A DNA stretch of 64,000 nt from Beta vulgaris subsp. vulgaris (GCF_026745355.1 NC_079205.1:44112487-44176486), one strand, 5' to 3'; counted from the stretch's first letter, positions 36,641 to 49,453 are shown. Notes: generated from the letters alone by a model not told the origin. Numbers and translations are program-made.

Positions 36641-39600
36641 ATGAATACTAGAGAGAAACTGGAAGAAGGGTACTCTACGCAGAGGCCACCAATGTTCAAT
36701 GGTAAGTTTTACACTTACTGGAAGAACAGAATGGAGATCTTTATCAAAGCCGACATTACCAGGTATGGAGAGTCATAGAGGTAGGTGATTTTGAAGTTAC
36801 TACCACTAATGACAAAAATGAGGTAATTCCTAAATCTATATCTGATTTTGATAAAGCTGATTTCGAAAAGATGGAAATTAATGCTCTTGCTATAAAATTG
36901 CTTCATTGTGGTCTTGGTCCTCATGAACACAATCGTGTCATGGGATGTAAAACCGCAAAACAAATTTGGGATCTTCTTGAAGTCACTCATGAAGGTACGA
37001 GTGAAGTTAAGAGATCAAAAATAGATCTTTTGATGAACCAATATGAACTTTTTCAAATGAAATCAAAAGAGTCTATCCAAGACATGTTTACACGCTTTAC
37101 TAATATAATTAATGAGCTAACATCTCTTGGTAAAGTGATTACATCTGAGGAACAGGTACGAAAGGTCCTAAGGAGCCTTCCTAGGGATCGTTGGATGGCT
37201 AAGGTAACTGCCTTACAGGAAACTAAGGACTTTACTAAGTTCAATTTGGAACAACTTGCTGGTTCCCTCATGACTCATGAGTTGCAATTGGACAATGAGA
37301 ATGGAGACATGTCCAAGCAAAAGTCGATTGCCTTAAAAGCTGATGAAAGTGAGGGCTCAGAATCAGATGAAGAAGAATCTGCTCTCATGGTCCGAAAATT
37401 CAAAAGAATGTTTAGGAACATGAAGAAAGGTGATTACAAAGAAAAGAATAAGAAATATTCTAATAAACTTGTTTGTCATAAGTTTGGCAGTTCTGAGCAC
37501 TTCATCAAGGATTGTCCCCAATGGGAACAAGAAAAAGGCAAAGGAAGGGAACAGAGCAGAGATAGGAACAAAGAATACAAAAACTCCTATACTCGATCTG
37601 ACATGAAGAAAGCTATGGTTGCTGCATGGGGAGACTCTGACTCTGAGGAAGAAGATGATCCTCAACCAAATGAGGAGACTGCAAACTTCTGTCTTATGGC
37701 TCTTGACAATTCCGAATCTGATGAAGAGATTGAATCTCTTGAGGTTGGAGTGAGGGGGAACACATGGTACCTAGACAGTGGTTGTTCTAAGCATATGACC
37801 GGAGATAAATCAAGATTTCTCTCACTCTCAGCCTACAATGGTGGAAGTGTGACTTTTGGTGACAACAAGAAAGGTAACATAGTTGCCATGGGCAAAGTTG
37901 GTAAGTCATCGTCACATTCCATAGAAAATGTGTTTCTAGTTGATGGATTAAAGCATAACTTGTTAAGTATTTCCCAATTCTGTGATAGAGGGAACTGTGT
38001 GAAGTTTAATAGTGAAAAATGTTTGATAGTCAACAATAGCACAAAGGATATCATTTTGGAAGGAACAAGGAAAGGGAACACATATGTTGTGGATCTCAAC
38101 CTTGTTCCCAAAAACAAATTCACATGCCTTAGTGTTATTGATGATGATTCATTCTTATGGCACAAGCGTCTAGGTCATGCTAGCTTTTCCTTGCTTGACA
38201 AACTGCGTTCTAAAGAACTAGTTTTAGGTTTACCCTCTACTAAGTTTCATTTAGATCATGTGTGTGATGCATGCGCAAAAGGCAAGCATGTTAGGTCCTC
38301 TTTCAAGTCCAAGAATGTGGTAAGTACCACAAGACCTTTAGAGTTATACATATGGATTTATGTGGACCTATGAGGATACAAAGTAGGAGTGGAAAGAAAT
38401 ATGTGTTAGTAATTGTAGATGACTTCTCTAGATTTACTTGGGTTATTTTTCTTTCTAGCAAGGACGAGACTTATGATGAGTTCCTTGTCTTTGCAAAGAA
38501 AGTACAAAATTTGAGTGGTCATAAGTTACTTCACCTTAGATCCGACCATGGTAAAGAGTTTGAAAATTTTAAGTTCGATGACTTTAGCAGAGACAATGGA
38601 TTAGATCACAATTTCTCAGCCCCTAGAACACCTCAACAAAATGGTGTGTTGAAAGGAAGAATAGAACACTAGAAGAGATGGCTAGGACTATGCTGATAGC
38701 TAGTGGTCTTCCTAAAAACTTTTGGGCAGAAGCTGTGAATACTGCTTGTCACATTATAAATCGAGCCATGGTAAGACCTTTATTAAATAAAACGCCCTAT
38801 GAGCTGTATTTTGGTAAAAAGCCCAATATTACATATTTCAGAACATTTGGATGTAAATGTTTTGTTCATAATAATGGGAAACAAAATATTGGAAAATTTG
38901 ATGCTAGAAGTGAAGAAGCTGTATTCTTAGGATATTCTTCTAGTAGCAAGGCTTATAGAGTGTATAATAAAAGGTCTATGTGTGTAGAAGAAAGTGTGCA
39001 TGTTATTTTTGATGAAACAGATAAATTTGATGCAAGCACACAGGTTGAAGATGACTTCGAAATAGGATTGACAAAAGACTAAGTCTTATTGATGAGACTT
39101 TGGAAGACGAAGTCATGGGAACAAAGCCAAGGGAACAACATCCTGTTCCTGTTCCCAATGAGGAAGAAGAGGAACTAAGTGATGATGCACTAGTGAATGA
39201 ATCCACTATTGTTGAACCTGGTTCCCAAGTACAGGGAAATGAAGATGATCAAGGAAACCAAGTTTCCATCCAGGATTTCCAACCAAAGCCTTGGAAAACT
39301 CATCGTTCCCATCCTGTGGAACTAATAATCAGTGACATAAATAAGGGAACTCAAACGAGATCTCAATTGAAAAACTTTTGTGCTTTTCATGCTTTTCTTT
39401 CTATGTTGGAACCTAGGAATCATGAAGAAGCTCTCACTGATGCTGATTGGATCGTAGCAATGCAGGATGAACTTCATCAATTTGAAAGAAACAAAGTTTG
39501 GCACCTTGAACCTAAGCCTAAACATAACAAGGTTATTGGTTTGTTATGAAAGTGGGTGTTTCGAAACAAATTAGATGAGTTCGGAACTATCATAAGAAAC

Positions 39601-40940
39601 AAGGCCAGGTTAGTTGTGAAAGGATACAATCAACAGGAAGGCATTGATTATGAAGAAACTTTTGCTCCAGTTGCAAGACTGGAAGCAATTAGAATCTTCA
39701 TAGCTTTTGCTGCCTTCATGGGTTTCAAATTGTATCAAATGGATGTAAAATGTGCTTTTCTAAATGGTTATCTTAATGAGGAGGTATTTGTAGAACAACC
39801 TCCAGGTTTTGAAAATAAAGAATTTCCTAATCATGTCTTTAAGCTTGACAAAGCTCTTTATGGGTTAAAGCAAGCTCCAAGAGCATGGTATGAAAGACTT
39901 TCTAAGTTCCTTCTTGAAAATGAGTTTAAAAGAGGAAAATTGGATCGAACCTTGTTTTTAAAATCAAAAGGAAAACATTTATTAGTTGTTCAAATATATG
40001 TTGATGATATTATATTTGGTGCCACTAATGAATCTTTGTGCAAGGACTTTGCTAATCTCATGAGTAAAGAATTTGAAATGAGTATGATGGGTGAGCTCAA
40101 CTTCTTCTTGGGGTTGCAAATCAAGCAAACAGAAGAAGGAATCTACATCCATCAACAAAAATACATAAAGGAACTATTGAAAAAGTATGGTTTGGAAGCA
40201 TCCAAAGTTAATCATACACCTATGGGAATCTCAACCAGATTGGATGAAGATTCTATAGGAATAAGTGTGGATCAAACCAAGTATCGAGGTATGATTGGCT
40301 CATTACTATATCTAACTGCAAGTCGTCCTGATATTGCTTTCAGTGTAGGTTATGTGCAAGGTTTCAAGCCAATCCAAAGGAATCTCATCTCACAGCTGTG
40401 AAGAGAATCCTAAGATACCTCAAGGGAACAGATGATTTAAGCCTATTCTATTCGAGAAGTGATACCTTTGAATTGAAAGGATTTGCGGATGCTGACTATG
40501 CAGGAGATCTGGTCAATAGAAAGAGTACATCAGGTATGGTTCAGTTCCTTAGTCATAGTTTAGTTTCTTGGAGCACCAAGAAGCAAAACACAGTTGCTTT
40601 ATCTACAGCAGAGGCTGAATATGTTGCAGCAGCAGCATGTTGTTCCCAAATGCTATGGATAAAACAACAACTACGTGACTATGGAATCTACTTTGAATGT
40701 GTTCCCATCTATTGTGATAATACTAGTGCTATTAGTATTTCTAAAGATCCCGTACATCATTCAAGAGTCAAACACATCCATATTAGGCATCACTTTCTGA
40801 AAGATAATGTTGAAAAGGGTCTTATTAAAATGGAATTCTGTGAGACTGAACGTCAAATTGCAGACATCTTGACAAAACCCTTAAATAGAGATAGGTTTGA
40901 GAAATTGAGACTTGAACTTGGCTTAATCAAATTGAAATGA
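36641..40940 (+). pseudogene. Copia element 1 gag-pol polyprotein, broken
   Basis: Starts ATGAATACTAGAGAG (36641). A one-base loss near 36757 breaks the gag N-terminus, and a 500-codon open stretch runs 36871-38373. Visible domains are: UBN2-type gag; a zinc knuckle CHKFGSSEHFIKDC whose second Cys is Phe (37475-37516); protease with WYLDSGCSKHMTGDK (37765-37809); gag-pre-integrase LWHKRLGHASFSLL; integrase with LVIVDDFSRFTWV and RSDHGKEFENF; RT with [11 protein letters not shown] and [12 protein letters not shown]; RNase H with LSTAEAEYVAAA and IYCDNTSAISIS. Breaks: frameshifts near 38345 and 38650, a stop at 39082, TGA at 39547-39549, a shift near 40350. Gag forms the particle and pol copies and integrates the element; this copy cannot make intact pol. 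It lacks the 733-bp gag segment present in element 2. Confidence 0.92.
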
Positions 40941-41478
40941 TTGCTACATTATTCCCCTTTGTGTTAATTCTTTGGCATTATGTCTGGATGTGCATTTTGA
41001 TGTTTTATTTGCTTAAATACATCACAATCTTATATGATTATTTCATATGTATAAGTAAAAATGTCTGAAAACTGCTCACCAATGTCCAATAATATTCCCC
41101 TTATTGTTCATAGGACAATTCTATGCCTTAAGTGATGACAAAGGATTAAAAGAATTAATGGAGTTCCAAAGTAGCAAAATTTCATTGTTTCCATTCATTG
41201 TTCCCAAACGCTGTTCCCAATTCCCAGCGTATTAGAGTTAGATTTTTTTTCTTTTCAAAATTCGAAAAACCAAAAATATTCTGTTCAGATTTTATTTCCT
41301 AAAAATCTGATTTTTCCTTATATCTCTCAAGTTAGTTGAAGATATTTTTTTAATTTAGATAGAAGATTTTTTTTCTTTTCATAAAACGTGTAAATACACG
41401 GTTTTATATTATTCTTTCCTTAAAACAAAACAAATTTTTTCCTTCCTTCTCATAAAACCGAAAATATCTCCACAAAAC

Positions 41479-43388
41479 ATGACTACCAAAAACACTTCTC
41501 ACTCTCTCTCCTCCCACAAAGCCGAAAAACCCTCTCCTTCATCCTCTAAAATTGAATCACCAACACCCATGGATATTTCTCCCAATTCTTCATCAAGAAT
41601 TCTAAGGAAAAGGAAGAAAAAGAAGAATCGGTTGAAATGGAGGTTGAAGAAGCTCATGCAACTAGTGAGGGGGAATCGATGTTCCCGAGAGAGGAACAAC
41701 TCGTGTTGTTGAAAAAATTCCACGGCAACTAGGTATGTGCATGGACTTTTTTTATGTTTCTTGGTGCAAAAGAGTAAACTTTCGTCAATTGCTTAATATG
41801 ATTAAGTTTCAAGGTTGGGAAAATCTTTTTGTGAAATGTTATGGAAATAGTTTGATTCCTAAATTGATGGACGAATTTTGTGAAAACTTTTCCATGGATG
41901 AAGAAGGAAATTGTTCCACCTTGGTGAAAGGAACTCAAATAGATTTTAATGCAAAAATTTGGGTAAACTGCTTGGTGTTCCCGTGAGAGGAACAGATGTT
42001 TATTTCAAGAAACAACGTGGTTCATATCCATTTTCGGACATTTCCTTTGATCAATTGATTGTTAAGTATGGTGGTCAAAAGGGAAAAACCTTTTGTTGAT
42101 CATAATCTTCTTTCCCCATATCACAAAATTTATTTCACATCCTCAAGAAAGCTTTATTGCCTCGTCTTTCCAAACGTGCTCAAGTTAGCATGTTGGATTT
42201 AATTTACATTCATTGTTTAGCTTCTCACAAACACATAAACTTTCCCTCTTTAATGATTCAACATTTGAGTCATTGCATTGAAAATGGATTTGTTGTTGGA
42301 TATGGAGCTTAATAACCGAAATTCTACTTAAGTTTAAAGTGAAAATTTCGGGAACTCAGTCCATTGGGTATCACGGGAAATATGTTGAATGTGCGTGCCT
42401 TGAATAACTTGAAATGTTTGTGTTGTGAATGGAGAAGTTATTAAGGGACGTGCTAATCTTGATGAATGATGATGGATGATGAAGTGGAAGAAGAAGAAGA
42501 AGAAAAAGAAGTTGAAGAGAAGAAAATGAAAAGGCGGAAAAAGAAAAAGAAAAGAAAAATCAAAAAGAAAAGAAAATTGAAAAAGAAAAAGAAGAACTAA
42601 GAAGAAAGGGAAGAAGGTGGTTGATGAGGTGGTGAAACCGGTTGTGAAAAGCACTAGAGCTAGTCAAAGGGTTCAAAATATGAAAGTGCTTAATTTTCCT
42701 TTACTTGATGCCGAAGAAAGTTGTGAGGAAGATGAAGTAAAGGTGATTGATAGGGAAGATTATGAATCTAACCTACCTCCTTCTAGGGAACCGACTCCTG
42801 TTCCCATGGAAACCAATCCTCCTTTTCCTCCATCTCCACAAAAATCTGCCTCACCCTCTACCCTAGCACCACAAATGATCCTATCCCTCCCTCTACCTCA
42901 AAACCCTCCTGTTCTGTTCCTAAACTAAGAAACAGGTGGTGTTCCCATTCTAGAGGAACAACCTGCTGTTCCCAAACCTAAGGAACAAACCGCAACTCCC
43001 AATCCTTCTCAAGCTCCCTCGTCTTCTCAAAATCCTACCATTGGTTCTACATATACTCTAGCTCATGCTAGAAGGTTGGATTCTTTGTTTTCCTTGGTTA
43101 TGGGTCATTCGGAAGCAATGATGGAGTTTGCTACGGAAGCTAAGGATTTAAATGGGTTGGTAAAAGGGGTTATGAGCAAAGTTGACAAAGCCTTGGATGG
43201 ACAACAAGAGATTATGGCTCGGCTTGGTGAACTTTCTTCCTCCTTCAAGCTATGAACTGAGATTGTTGAAGTTGGAAGACATTGTGCTCAAGGGAAATGA
43301 TACATTGGCCGAAAATCATCAAGAAGTGATGGCAAAGCTTCATGATGTGGTGGAAGAAGTAGAACAACCTCCCTCTCCTAAATCATAA
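41479..43388 (+). pseudogene. Envelope-like / plant-transposon-protein ORF of Copia element 1
   Basis: Between RNase H and the 3' LTR lie remnants of a third ORF. It has a Ser/Pro/Lys-rich start (MTTKNTSHSLSSHKAEKPSP), then a central domain (about 41735-42310) with FQGWENLFVKCYGNSLIPKL and LDLIYIHCLASHKHINFPSL. A Lys/Glu-rich linker, a Pro/Ser-rich stretch and a C-terminal helical part follow (43020-43388). The same order recurs in element 2. SIRE/Maximus Copia elements carry an extra ORF here, often called env-like; its function is unproven. The frame is interrupted several times. Confidence 0.65.
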
Positions 43389-43879
43389 ACTTTTCTCGTT
43401 TAGCTTGTTTTATTTTGTGTGGGAACATGAACTTTGTTTAATATTTGTCTTTTCTATCCTTCTCCTTTAATCATGCTACAATGGAACTTATTGGTTTGCT
43501 TAATTCTAAGTTTGATCTTTTTGCATGTGTGCGTCTAAATGAATGGCTAATATTCTTGGATTGCGGTTTTTGAGAGTTGAATGCTTTATTTGCTTATACT
43601 AACCAACTTATTTCTTACAAGTTTGGTGGTGTGATGTGTTTAGTGAATAATATTCATCTTTTTGAAATCGTGGACTATGTTTTTGAAGATGCCAAAGGGG
43701 GAAAGATAAGGCAAATCAGAGTAAATTTTTTTTGTCATGAATTATGTTCTCATATTTCGACTTTACAAAATAAAATAACAGTCTATAATATTAATTTAAC
43801 TTGGTTACATACTTTGTTAAAATTATTTTTATATGACTTATGTGTATTATTTTTAGTATATGCCTTTTGTTGCATCTTC

Positions 43880-43892
43880 AAAAAGGGGGAAA
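43880..43892 (+). other. Polypurine tract of Copia element 1
   Basis: AAAAAGGGGGAAA directly before the 3' LTR, the expected plus-strand primer site for reverse transcription. Confidence 0.88.
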
Positions 43893-43893
43893 T

Positions 43894-45483
43894 TGTTGAC
43901 CCTTGAGTTTTGAAGATGACCTAACCACAAAAGACATAGTATATTTTATTTATGTTGTTGCAAGGTAATTCATGCTCGAGCTAAGAGAATACTTGATTGA
44001 AGATTAAAGCGGAGAATTAATCAAGATCGAAGTAAAGATGTTCGAGAAATGAAGAATCAAGCATGGAATGAAGATTAGAATACATTAGGGTATTTATTAA
44101 TCTTCTTGTTAAGGTTGAGTAAAAGCTTTATTAAGTTCGTGGTGAATTCTCAAAGGAACTTGGTTCTGTTCCCATGAAAGGAACAGACCTGGCACTATAG
44201 GAACAAGGCTTAGGAACAAGACTTAATAATTAGGGAACAAGACTTAAAACTAATTTAGGAACTTCTAAGTGACTAATATTGTGCGCCTAAGATAATTGTG
44301 TGCCCAATATAGTTGTTAGAGTTTTTAGGGATAATTTGACTAAGATCCATATTTTAGGAAGTTAGTTTAAGTTTGTTAGGAAAAGATTTTAAAAGATTTT
44401 TGATTTTAAAATAACTGATTTTCAAATCTTATCTTTTTAAAATATATATTTTCTTTTATATTTTATTTAAAAGATTTAGTTTTCGAAAATTTATATTTCC
44501 GGTTTTCAAAATGTTTCGGATTTTTATTATAAAAATGTTTTCCGGTTTTATAAAAGATTTTGAAAAAGATATTTTTCCTAAAAACTAGCTAAAGTATTTT
44601 ATTTATTTATTTCCTAAATTCTAGATTACACGCCTAAGTTTACTGCTACAGTTTATGTAGTTAGTGGATTTAGTGGCTTAAGTTAATTATCCTCCAAGTA
44701 TTTAATTAAATTAAATAAGTTAATTATTCTCCAAGTTTTGCAAAACCACGTAATTGTTACTGCTTCTATGAAGTGAAGTAGTGGATTAGTAGATGCTTAC
44801 ATGACATGGAATAATTAATTTAATTTAATTAATTAATTAACATCATGGAGAACATGTGATAATGGTCTAAGTTAGTGGAAATCATGTCTTGTCTTAATGT
44901 CTATAAATAGGCGCCTAATTCATTTGAGTAAAATTGTGTTGACTTTAAGTAATGTGTGTCTGACTTAGTTAATTTGTCTTAAGTTATCTAAAGTGTCAGT
45001 GCCTTTCCTTAAGAGAATTATACTTACATTAATCGAGTTTTATTACTTTCCATTATTTTACAAAGTGTATTTTTGAGAAAAAGGGTTTGAGTGAACTCTT
45101 GTAAGTGTGAGAAAGCTTTGAGTGAAGCAAGAGAAAGAGAAAGAGAAGAGAAAGAGAAGGAACTTCGAGTGAAGTTTGAGAGAAAACGTCAGTTGTTGGG
45201 AACTGTCGTTGGGAACTTGAGTTGAGTGACTTAAGTTGAGAATCGAGAGAAAAGTAATAGGTTGTAATCAGAGTTGTTTTGGCCTATTATAGTGGAAAGT
45301 TGTTTAAAATCCCTTGTGGCCGAGGTTGTTTCTTCCTACTAGGCCTAGGAAGTTTTTCCTCGTAAAATCTCTCGTGTTCCCTTTGTTTGTTCCCAAGTTT
45401 ACTTTTAATTCCGCGAAAAGTAGTGCTTATTCTCTCACTATAATTCACCCCCCCTCCTCTTATAGTGCTCATATTATACAACA
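43894..45483 (+). repeat. 3' LTR of Copia element 1
   Basis: 1590 bp, matching 34993-36576 and ending in ATTATACAACA, followed by the AAAAT duplication. Confidence 0.93.
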
Positions 45484-45490
45484 AAAATGT

Positions 45491-45562
45491 GAAACAAAAT
45501 AACTTACTTGCAGTCCCAAGTCTAGGAGAAAACAAAATAACTTACTTGCAGTCCCAAGTCGA
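45491..45562 (+). repeat. Tandem pair in the MULE right arm
   Basis: AACAAAATAACTTACTTGCA and the following CAGTCCCAAGTC occur twice about 39 bp apart, between the nested Copia element and the right MULE terminus. It belongs to the MULE 5' region. Confidence 0.7.
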
Positions 45563-45806
45563 AGAAGATGATTCACGAGATACAGTGAGATTTTTTTGGG
45601 AGGCAAAACAGGGATAGCGTGAGTGAGAGATGACAAATTTAAAGAATTTATGTTGAAATAATATAACAGAGGGTCAAGCAGTAAATGGAAATTTTTGATA
45701 TCCTAATTTACCTTAACCATGATAAGTGTATTAACCACATGAATTAACAGAAAATAATAAGATTTAACGGCATAATAGTAATTAATGTCACATTTAATCA
45801 TTAAAT

Positions 45807-45896
45807 AGTACCTCAGGTATGTTTTTGGGAATCCAAAAAACTTAGGTATACGATTGGGATTTGTTAGAAGTTGAAGTACACCAGTGGGAATTTCCC
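45807..45896 (-). repeat. Right terminal inverted repeat of the MULE
   Basis: Inverted copy of 28764-28853. It is separated from the rest of the MULE by the nested Copia element and directly followed by the 9-bp duplication TGTATAGTA. Confidence 0.88.
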
Positions 45897-45905
45897 TGTA
45901 TAGTA

Positions 45906-47560
45906 TCGTAAAATAAACCTGTTCATTACAATTTTCTCACTGAAAAAAAAATCTTCTTTTTTTCGAAAAAAAAACCATTTAATTTACCAAAAAATATATT
46001 TATCTCAAGTTGATTCTTATAAAATAAATCAGCATTTCCTTTGAAAGGTGAAATACCCATTGAAAATCTTGTATGTACATTACTATGTTATCCCTCATAT
46101 TAGAGCATTAACAAGGGATATTTTAACTTTAAGTATCTTATGGAATCAACTTTTTTCGAATTACCACCTTTGAAATAGTTTTTCATTTTATTTTAAATAA
46201 TCACCTTATATAGTTTTTTTTTTTTAAGATTTTCACCACTTGATAAACTCCATCGAAGAAATAGTTAATTTTCACGTGGAATATTACTTCTTTTTTCACC
46301 GAATCTGTCAACTAATCTAAAACAAAAAGAGTTATATAAGATGTCCTTTTAAAAAAAGCGTCTATAGGATGGTAATTGAAAATAGTCGATTATATAAGAT
46401 GATTAAAGTAAATAAAATAAACTAAATAATATTTTTGAGGAACTCCAACCGTTCTTTTGTCGGCTAGCTAACTTATTTTTTCGAAGGAGATTATCATGGC
46501 ATGCAGCATGCAGGCCTTCTACAAATTAGGGGCATTTTTTAACTTTGGTAATTAGATTATACAAAAGAGTACAATTGTCAAATTATTTGTTTTTAAAAAT
46601 GATTTTAGACTTTTAGCTCGTAATTGAGTCGTGTCGATGTGTTGGGTTCACGGTTATGGGTTGAACCTAATTTAACCCACAAGACCTCTTTATCAAGCAC
46701 GCACATATGCATAAACGAATCTAATTAACCTCATATATTTCCTTAATCTTTCTTTGTATCTACTAATATCTTAATGAAGTAAACCAAATCGAACAAGCAA
46801 AGTATAAATCTCATATAGTTAAGAAAAATATGCAAACTATTTCAAATCAAAGTAGTAATATTGATAGTAGCAGCGCAGTTATATGAGTTAGCATGTTGAG
46901 TTTAATTTGGGTCACAAAGTTCAAACCTAACCAGCTCATGCATCTAATAAAATGGTTGTGTTGGGTCAATTTGCTTACTTAAATAGGTTGAGATCTGTAA
47001 TTCAAATCCACTAATTTCTTGTCAGGTTCAGGTCGAATTAGCGGGGTGTGTCAAATTTTATCCTTCTTAGATAGACCTACCATGAAGAGGAAAAGAGTTT
47101 AAGAGAAATATCAGATTTTATTTTCTATATTATTTTTTTATTTAAGTTTGGTAGGAAATAGAGACTTTATTTCTCTTTTATGTATGAAATGAAGTACCCC
47201 TTTGGGATGAATAAAAAATATCTGTTTGTGAGAATTATCTGCTTGTGAGAAATTCAATATGAACGCAATTCTAAACACAAGCATACTTTAACATTAAATA
47301 CGACATGCAAATCATAATTAATCAATCATACGACACATAAAGCATAACACATAAAACGAACCTTAATAAAACATCTCCATGTGTATTATCATTTTTTCTT
47401 TTTTTCCATTTCCGTTCCTTTTTTTCACACACTATATGAATATCTGCAAACACATAGCATGTTTATTAAGAATAAACAAATAGGATACAAAATCCTCAGA
47501 TTGCTTGGTTACTTGATCATAACAATTACAGTTACTTTGATGTCTAAGCGTAATATTTCT
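45906..47560. other. AT-rich intergenic DNA
   Basis: No gene, no bounded element and no long open frame with recognisable content. Several short AT runs and one TTATATAAGATG word repeated near 46333 and 46391 are the only structure I see. Confidence 0.5.
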
Positions 47561-47564
47561 TGAA

Positions 47565-49453
47565 CTGATCAAGATAAGTGAAATGGGTGAATTCATTACC
47601 ATCAAAATTCATTAGCTTTATTGCTCCAGCTGCAGTGACATGCTTGACTAAGAATGGCCCGGACCCGTTTGGCTTGAATTTTCCCTAAGGATCATGCAAC
47701 AAAGCTCTATTTTCCTTTAACTAGATCACCTTCTTGAATGTCTCTATCTCAAACCTTTTTGTTAAATGCACGAGTAATTCTCCGTTGATAGAGTTGAATG
47801 TTATGCAAAGCTTGTGGTCGGTGATCATCTGCGAATGCGAGCTCATCATAACGAGTTTTGTACCATTGGTCTTCCGAAATTTCACTTTCTTCTATGACCC
47901 TTAGAGATTGTATCTCCACCTCAACTGGTAGGAATGGCTACATCCCGTAAACCAAAGAGTACGGGGTTGTTCCTGTTGGAGTTCTGATTGATATCCTATA
48001 TCCCCAAAAGGCTTATGGTAGTTTGTCATGTCATTCCCTAGTCTTCTCAGTCCTCTTGGCGATGCCAATAATAGTCTTGATTGTCTTATTAGCTGCTTCC
48101 ACCGCACCATTCGTTTTGGGACGATAAGGTGAGGATTGATGATGCGTGATTGCATATTTTTCGAGAGTTGTCTTAGATGACCCTCAAATTGTGATCCATT
48201 ATCAGAGACGATTTCAAAAGGTATACCATACCAACAAATAATGTTAATCACAAATTTCGAGACTTGCTTTTCCTTTAGCTTTGAAAATGATTCAGCTTCA
48301 ACCCACTTTGAAAAGTAATCAATTGCTACAAGAATACACTAATGCCCATTTGAAGCCTTTGGATGAATTTGTCCAATTATGTCTAGGCCTCAACTTAAAA
48401 ATGCGAAGGAGAGGTCATATTATGTAATGACACAAGTGGCCTATGATCGAGGTCAACAAATATCTGACATTGCTTGCAGGCGCGGACAAAACTAATGCAA
48501 TCACCTTCTATAGTGCTCCAATAGAAACCTGCTCGCAAAATTTTACGAGCCAACATTCTTCCATTCATATGGGGTCCACATTCTCCTCCATGAACTTCTT
48601 ACATGATAGCTTACTTTTCACTATCATCCACGGTATATGATCCTTCTTCCATGAGTTGTAGAGTATCATCAAAACCGTTTGTGATATAGTCTGCCTTTTA
48701 GTATGAGAAAATGAGCGGCTAGTCTTCTAATAGCTATGCGATCCTTCATCCACTTCCATCTGGATACTGCATAGTTTCCAGAAAAGTCTTGATATCCTCA
48801 TACCGAACATCTTGTTGAGCCAGCATGGAGTAATCTGTGCAACCGCCACTGTAGGCCCCTTTCTTTCTTCAATTAAATCTGACTGGATCTTTTTACCATT
48901 TTTCCATGATCAATTAACTGCGAGATTGGCTAAAGCATCCGTGAAACTATTTTGTTCTCGAGGAAGATGTTTGAAGCTAATGTCACCATAATAAGGGATT
49001 AACTCCTATCGAGTACTCTGTATAGAGCTGCAGTCTCTCATATCTAACTCTCCAAATTCTTATTGTTAAAGATATGATAAGATTAAAATCTCCATATAAA
49101 GTGAGATGTCTTTTACCTGCTACCAAAGTGGCTTTTACTCCATATATACATGCTTCATACTCAGCTGTATTGTTTGTTGTTGGGAAGTCTAACTTGATAG
49201 CAAATGGAATATGGATTCCTTCAAGGTTTACTAACAAAATCCCTGCTCCATTACCTCTCCTATTAGAAGCTCCATTAAAATACATGCACCATCTTGGATT
49301 ATTAATGAAGCATAAGTACTCATCAGGCCGGGAATGCATCCTCATATTTGCCTCCTGATACCGGTCCTTCTGCTAAGGTTTAAGATATGACTCTTCCTTT
49401 AACAAATTCTAGCTGACACATTGAATATCAAACTCATAAAGCATAGGATGCCA
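47565..49453 (-). pseudogene. Tat-type Ty3/Gypsy RNase H and integrase remnant
   Basis: Read from high to low coordinates on the minus strand. A linker (LYEFDIQCVS, 49448-49380) is followed by an RNase H-like domain with WCMYFNGASNRRGNGAGI and NNTAEYEACIYG (49345-48983). The integrase core follows, with VAIDYFSKWVEAES (about 48340-48290) and GIPFEIVSDNGSQFEG (about 48235-48185). The integrase C-terminal part comes last, with LPVEVEIQSLR and WYKTRYDEL (about 47940-47840) and DGNEF (about 47600). Stops and shifts break it throughout. Gag, protease and most of RT are missing: the coding stops where the LTR at 49454 begins. Confidence 0.8.

Larger units (their letters stand above)
34993..45483 (+). 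mobile_element. SIRE-type Ty1/Copia retrotransposon, complete, nested in the MULE
   Basis: A full-length element with LTRs 34993-36576 and 43894-45483, both TGTTGACCC...ACAACA. It is flanked by the 5-bp duplication AAAAT (34988-34992 and 45484-45488). The primer binding site TGGTATCAGAGC (36579-36590) is complementary to initiator tRNA-Met. The polypurine tract AAAAAGGGGGAAA lies just before the 3' LTR. The internal order is gag-protease-integrase-RT-RNase H, then about 2.9 kb with envelope-like ORF remnants. The LTRs differ by several substitutions and many small indels, so the insertion is not recent. It inserted after the MULE. Confidence 0.95.
28755..45905 (-). mobile_element. Mutator-like element (MULE), interrupted by a Copia element
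   Basis: The element is 28764-45896. Both ends are inverted copies starting GGGAAATTCCCACTGG, about 90 bp long with roughly five mismatches. The flanking 9-mers TTTATAGTA (28755-28763) and TGTATAGTA (45897-45905) differ by one base, which is the 9-bp duplication expected for Mutator. The transposase lies on the minus strand at about 31.3-34.4 kb. A full Copia element at 34993-45483 is inserted between the transposase start and the right terminus, so the MULE proper is about 6.6 kb. The ends are recognisable but the transposase is broken, so the element is inactive. Confidence 0.9.

Noticed and set aside
42334..42654. Phe-rich minus-strand frame
   Set aside because: It is the complement of the Lys/Glu-rich linker in the Copia third ORF; the repetitive GAA/AAG codons keep the other strand open.
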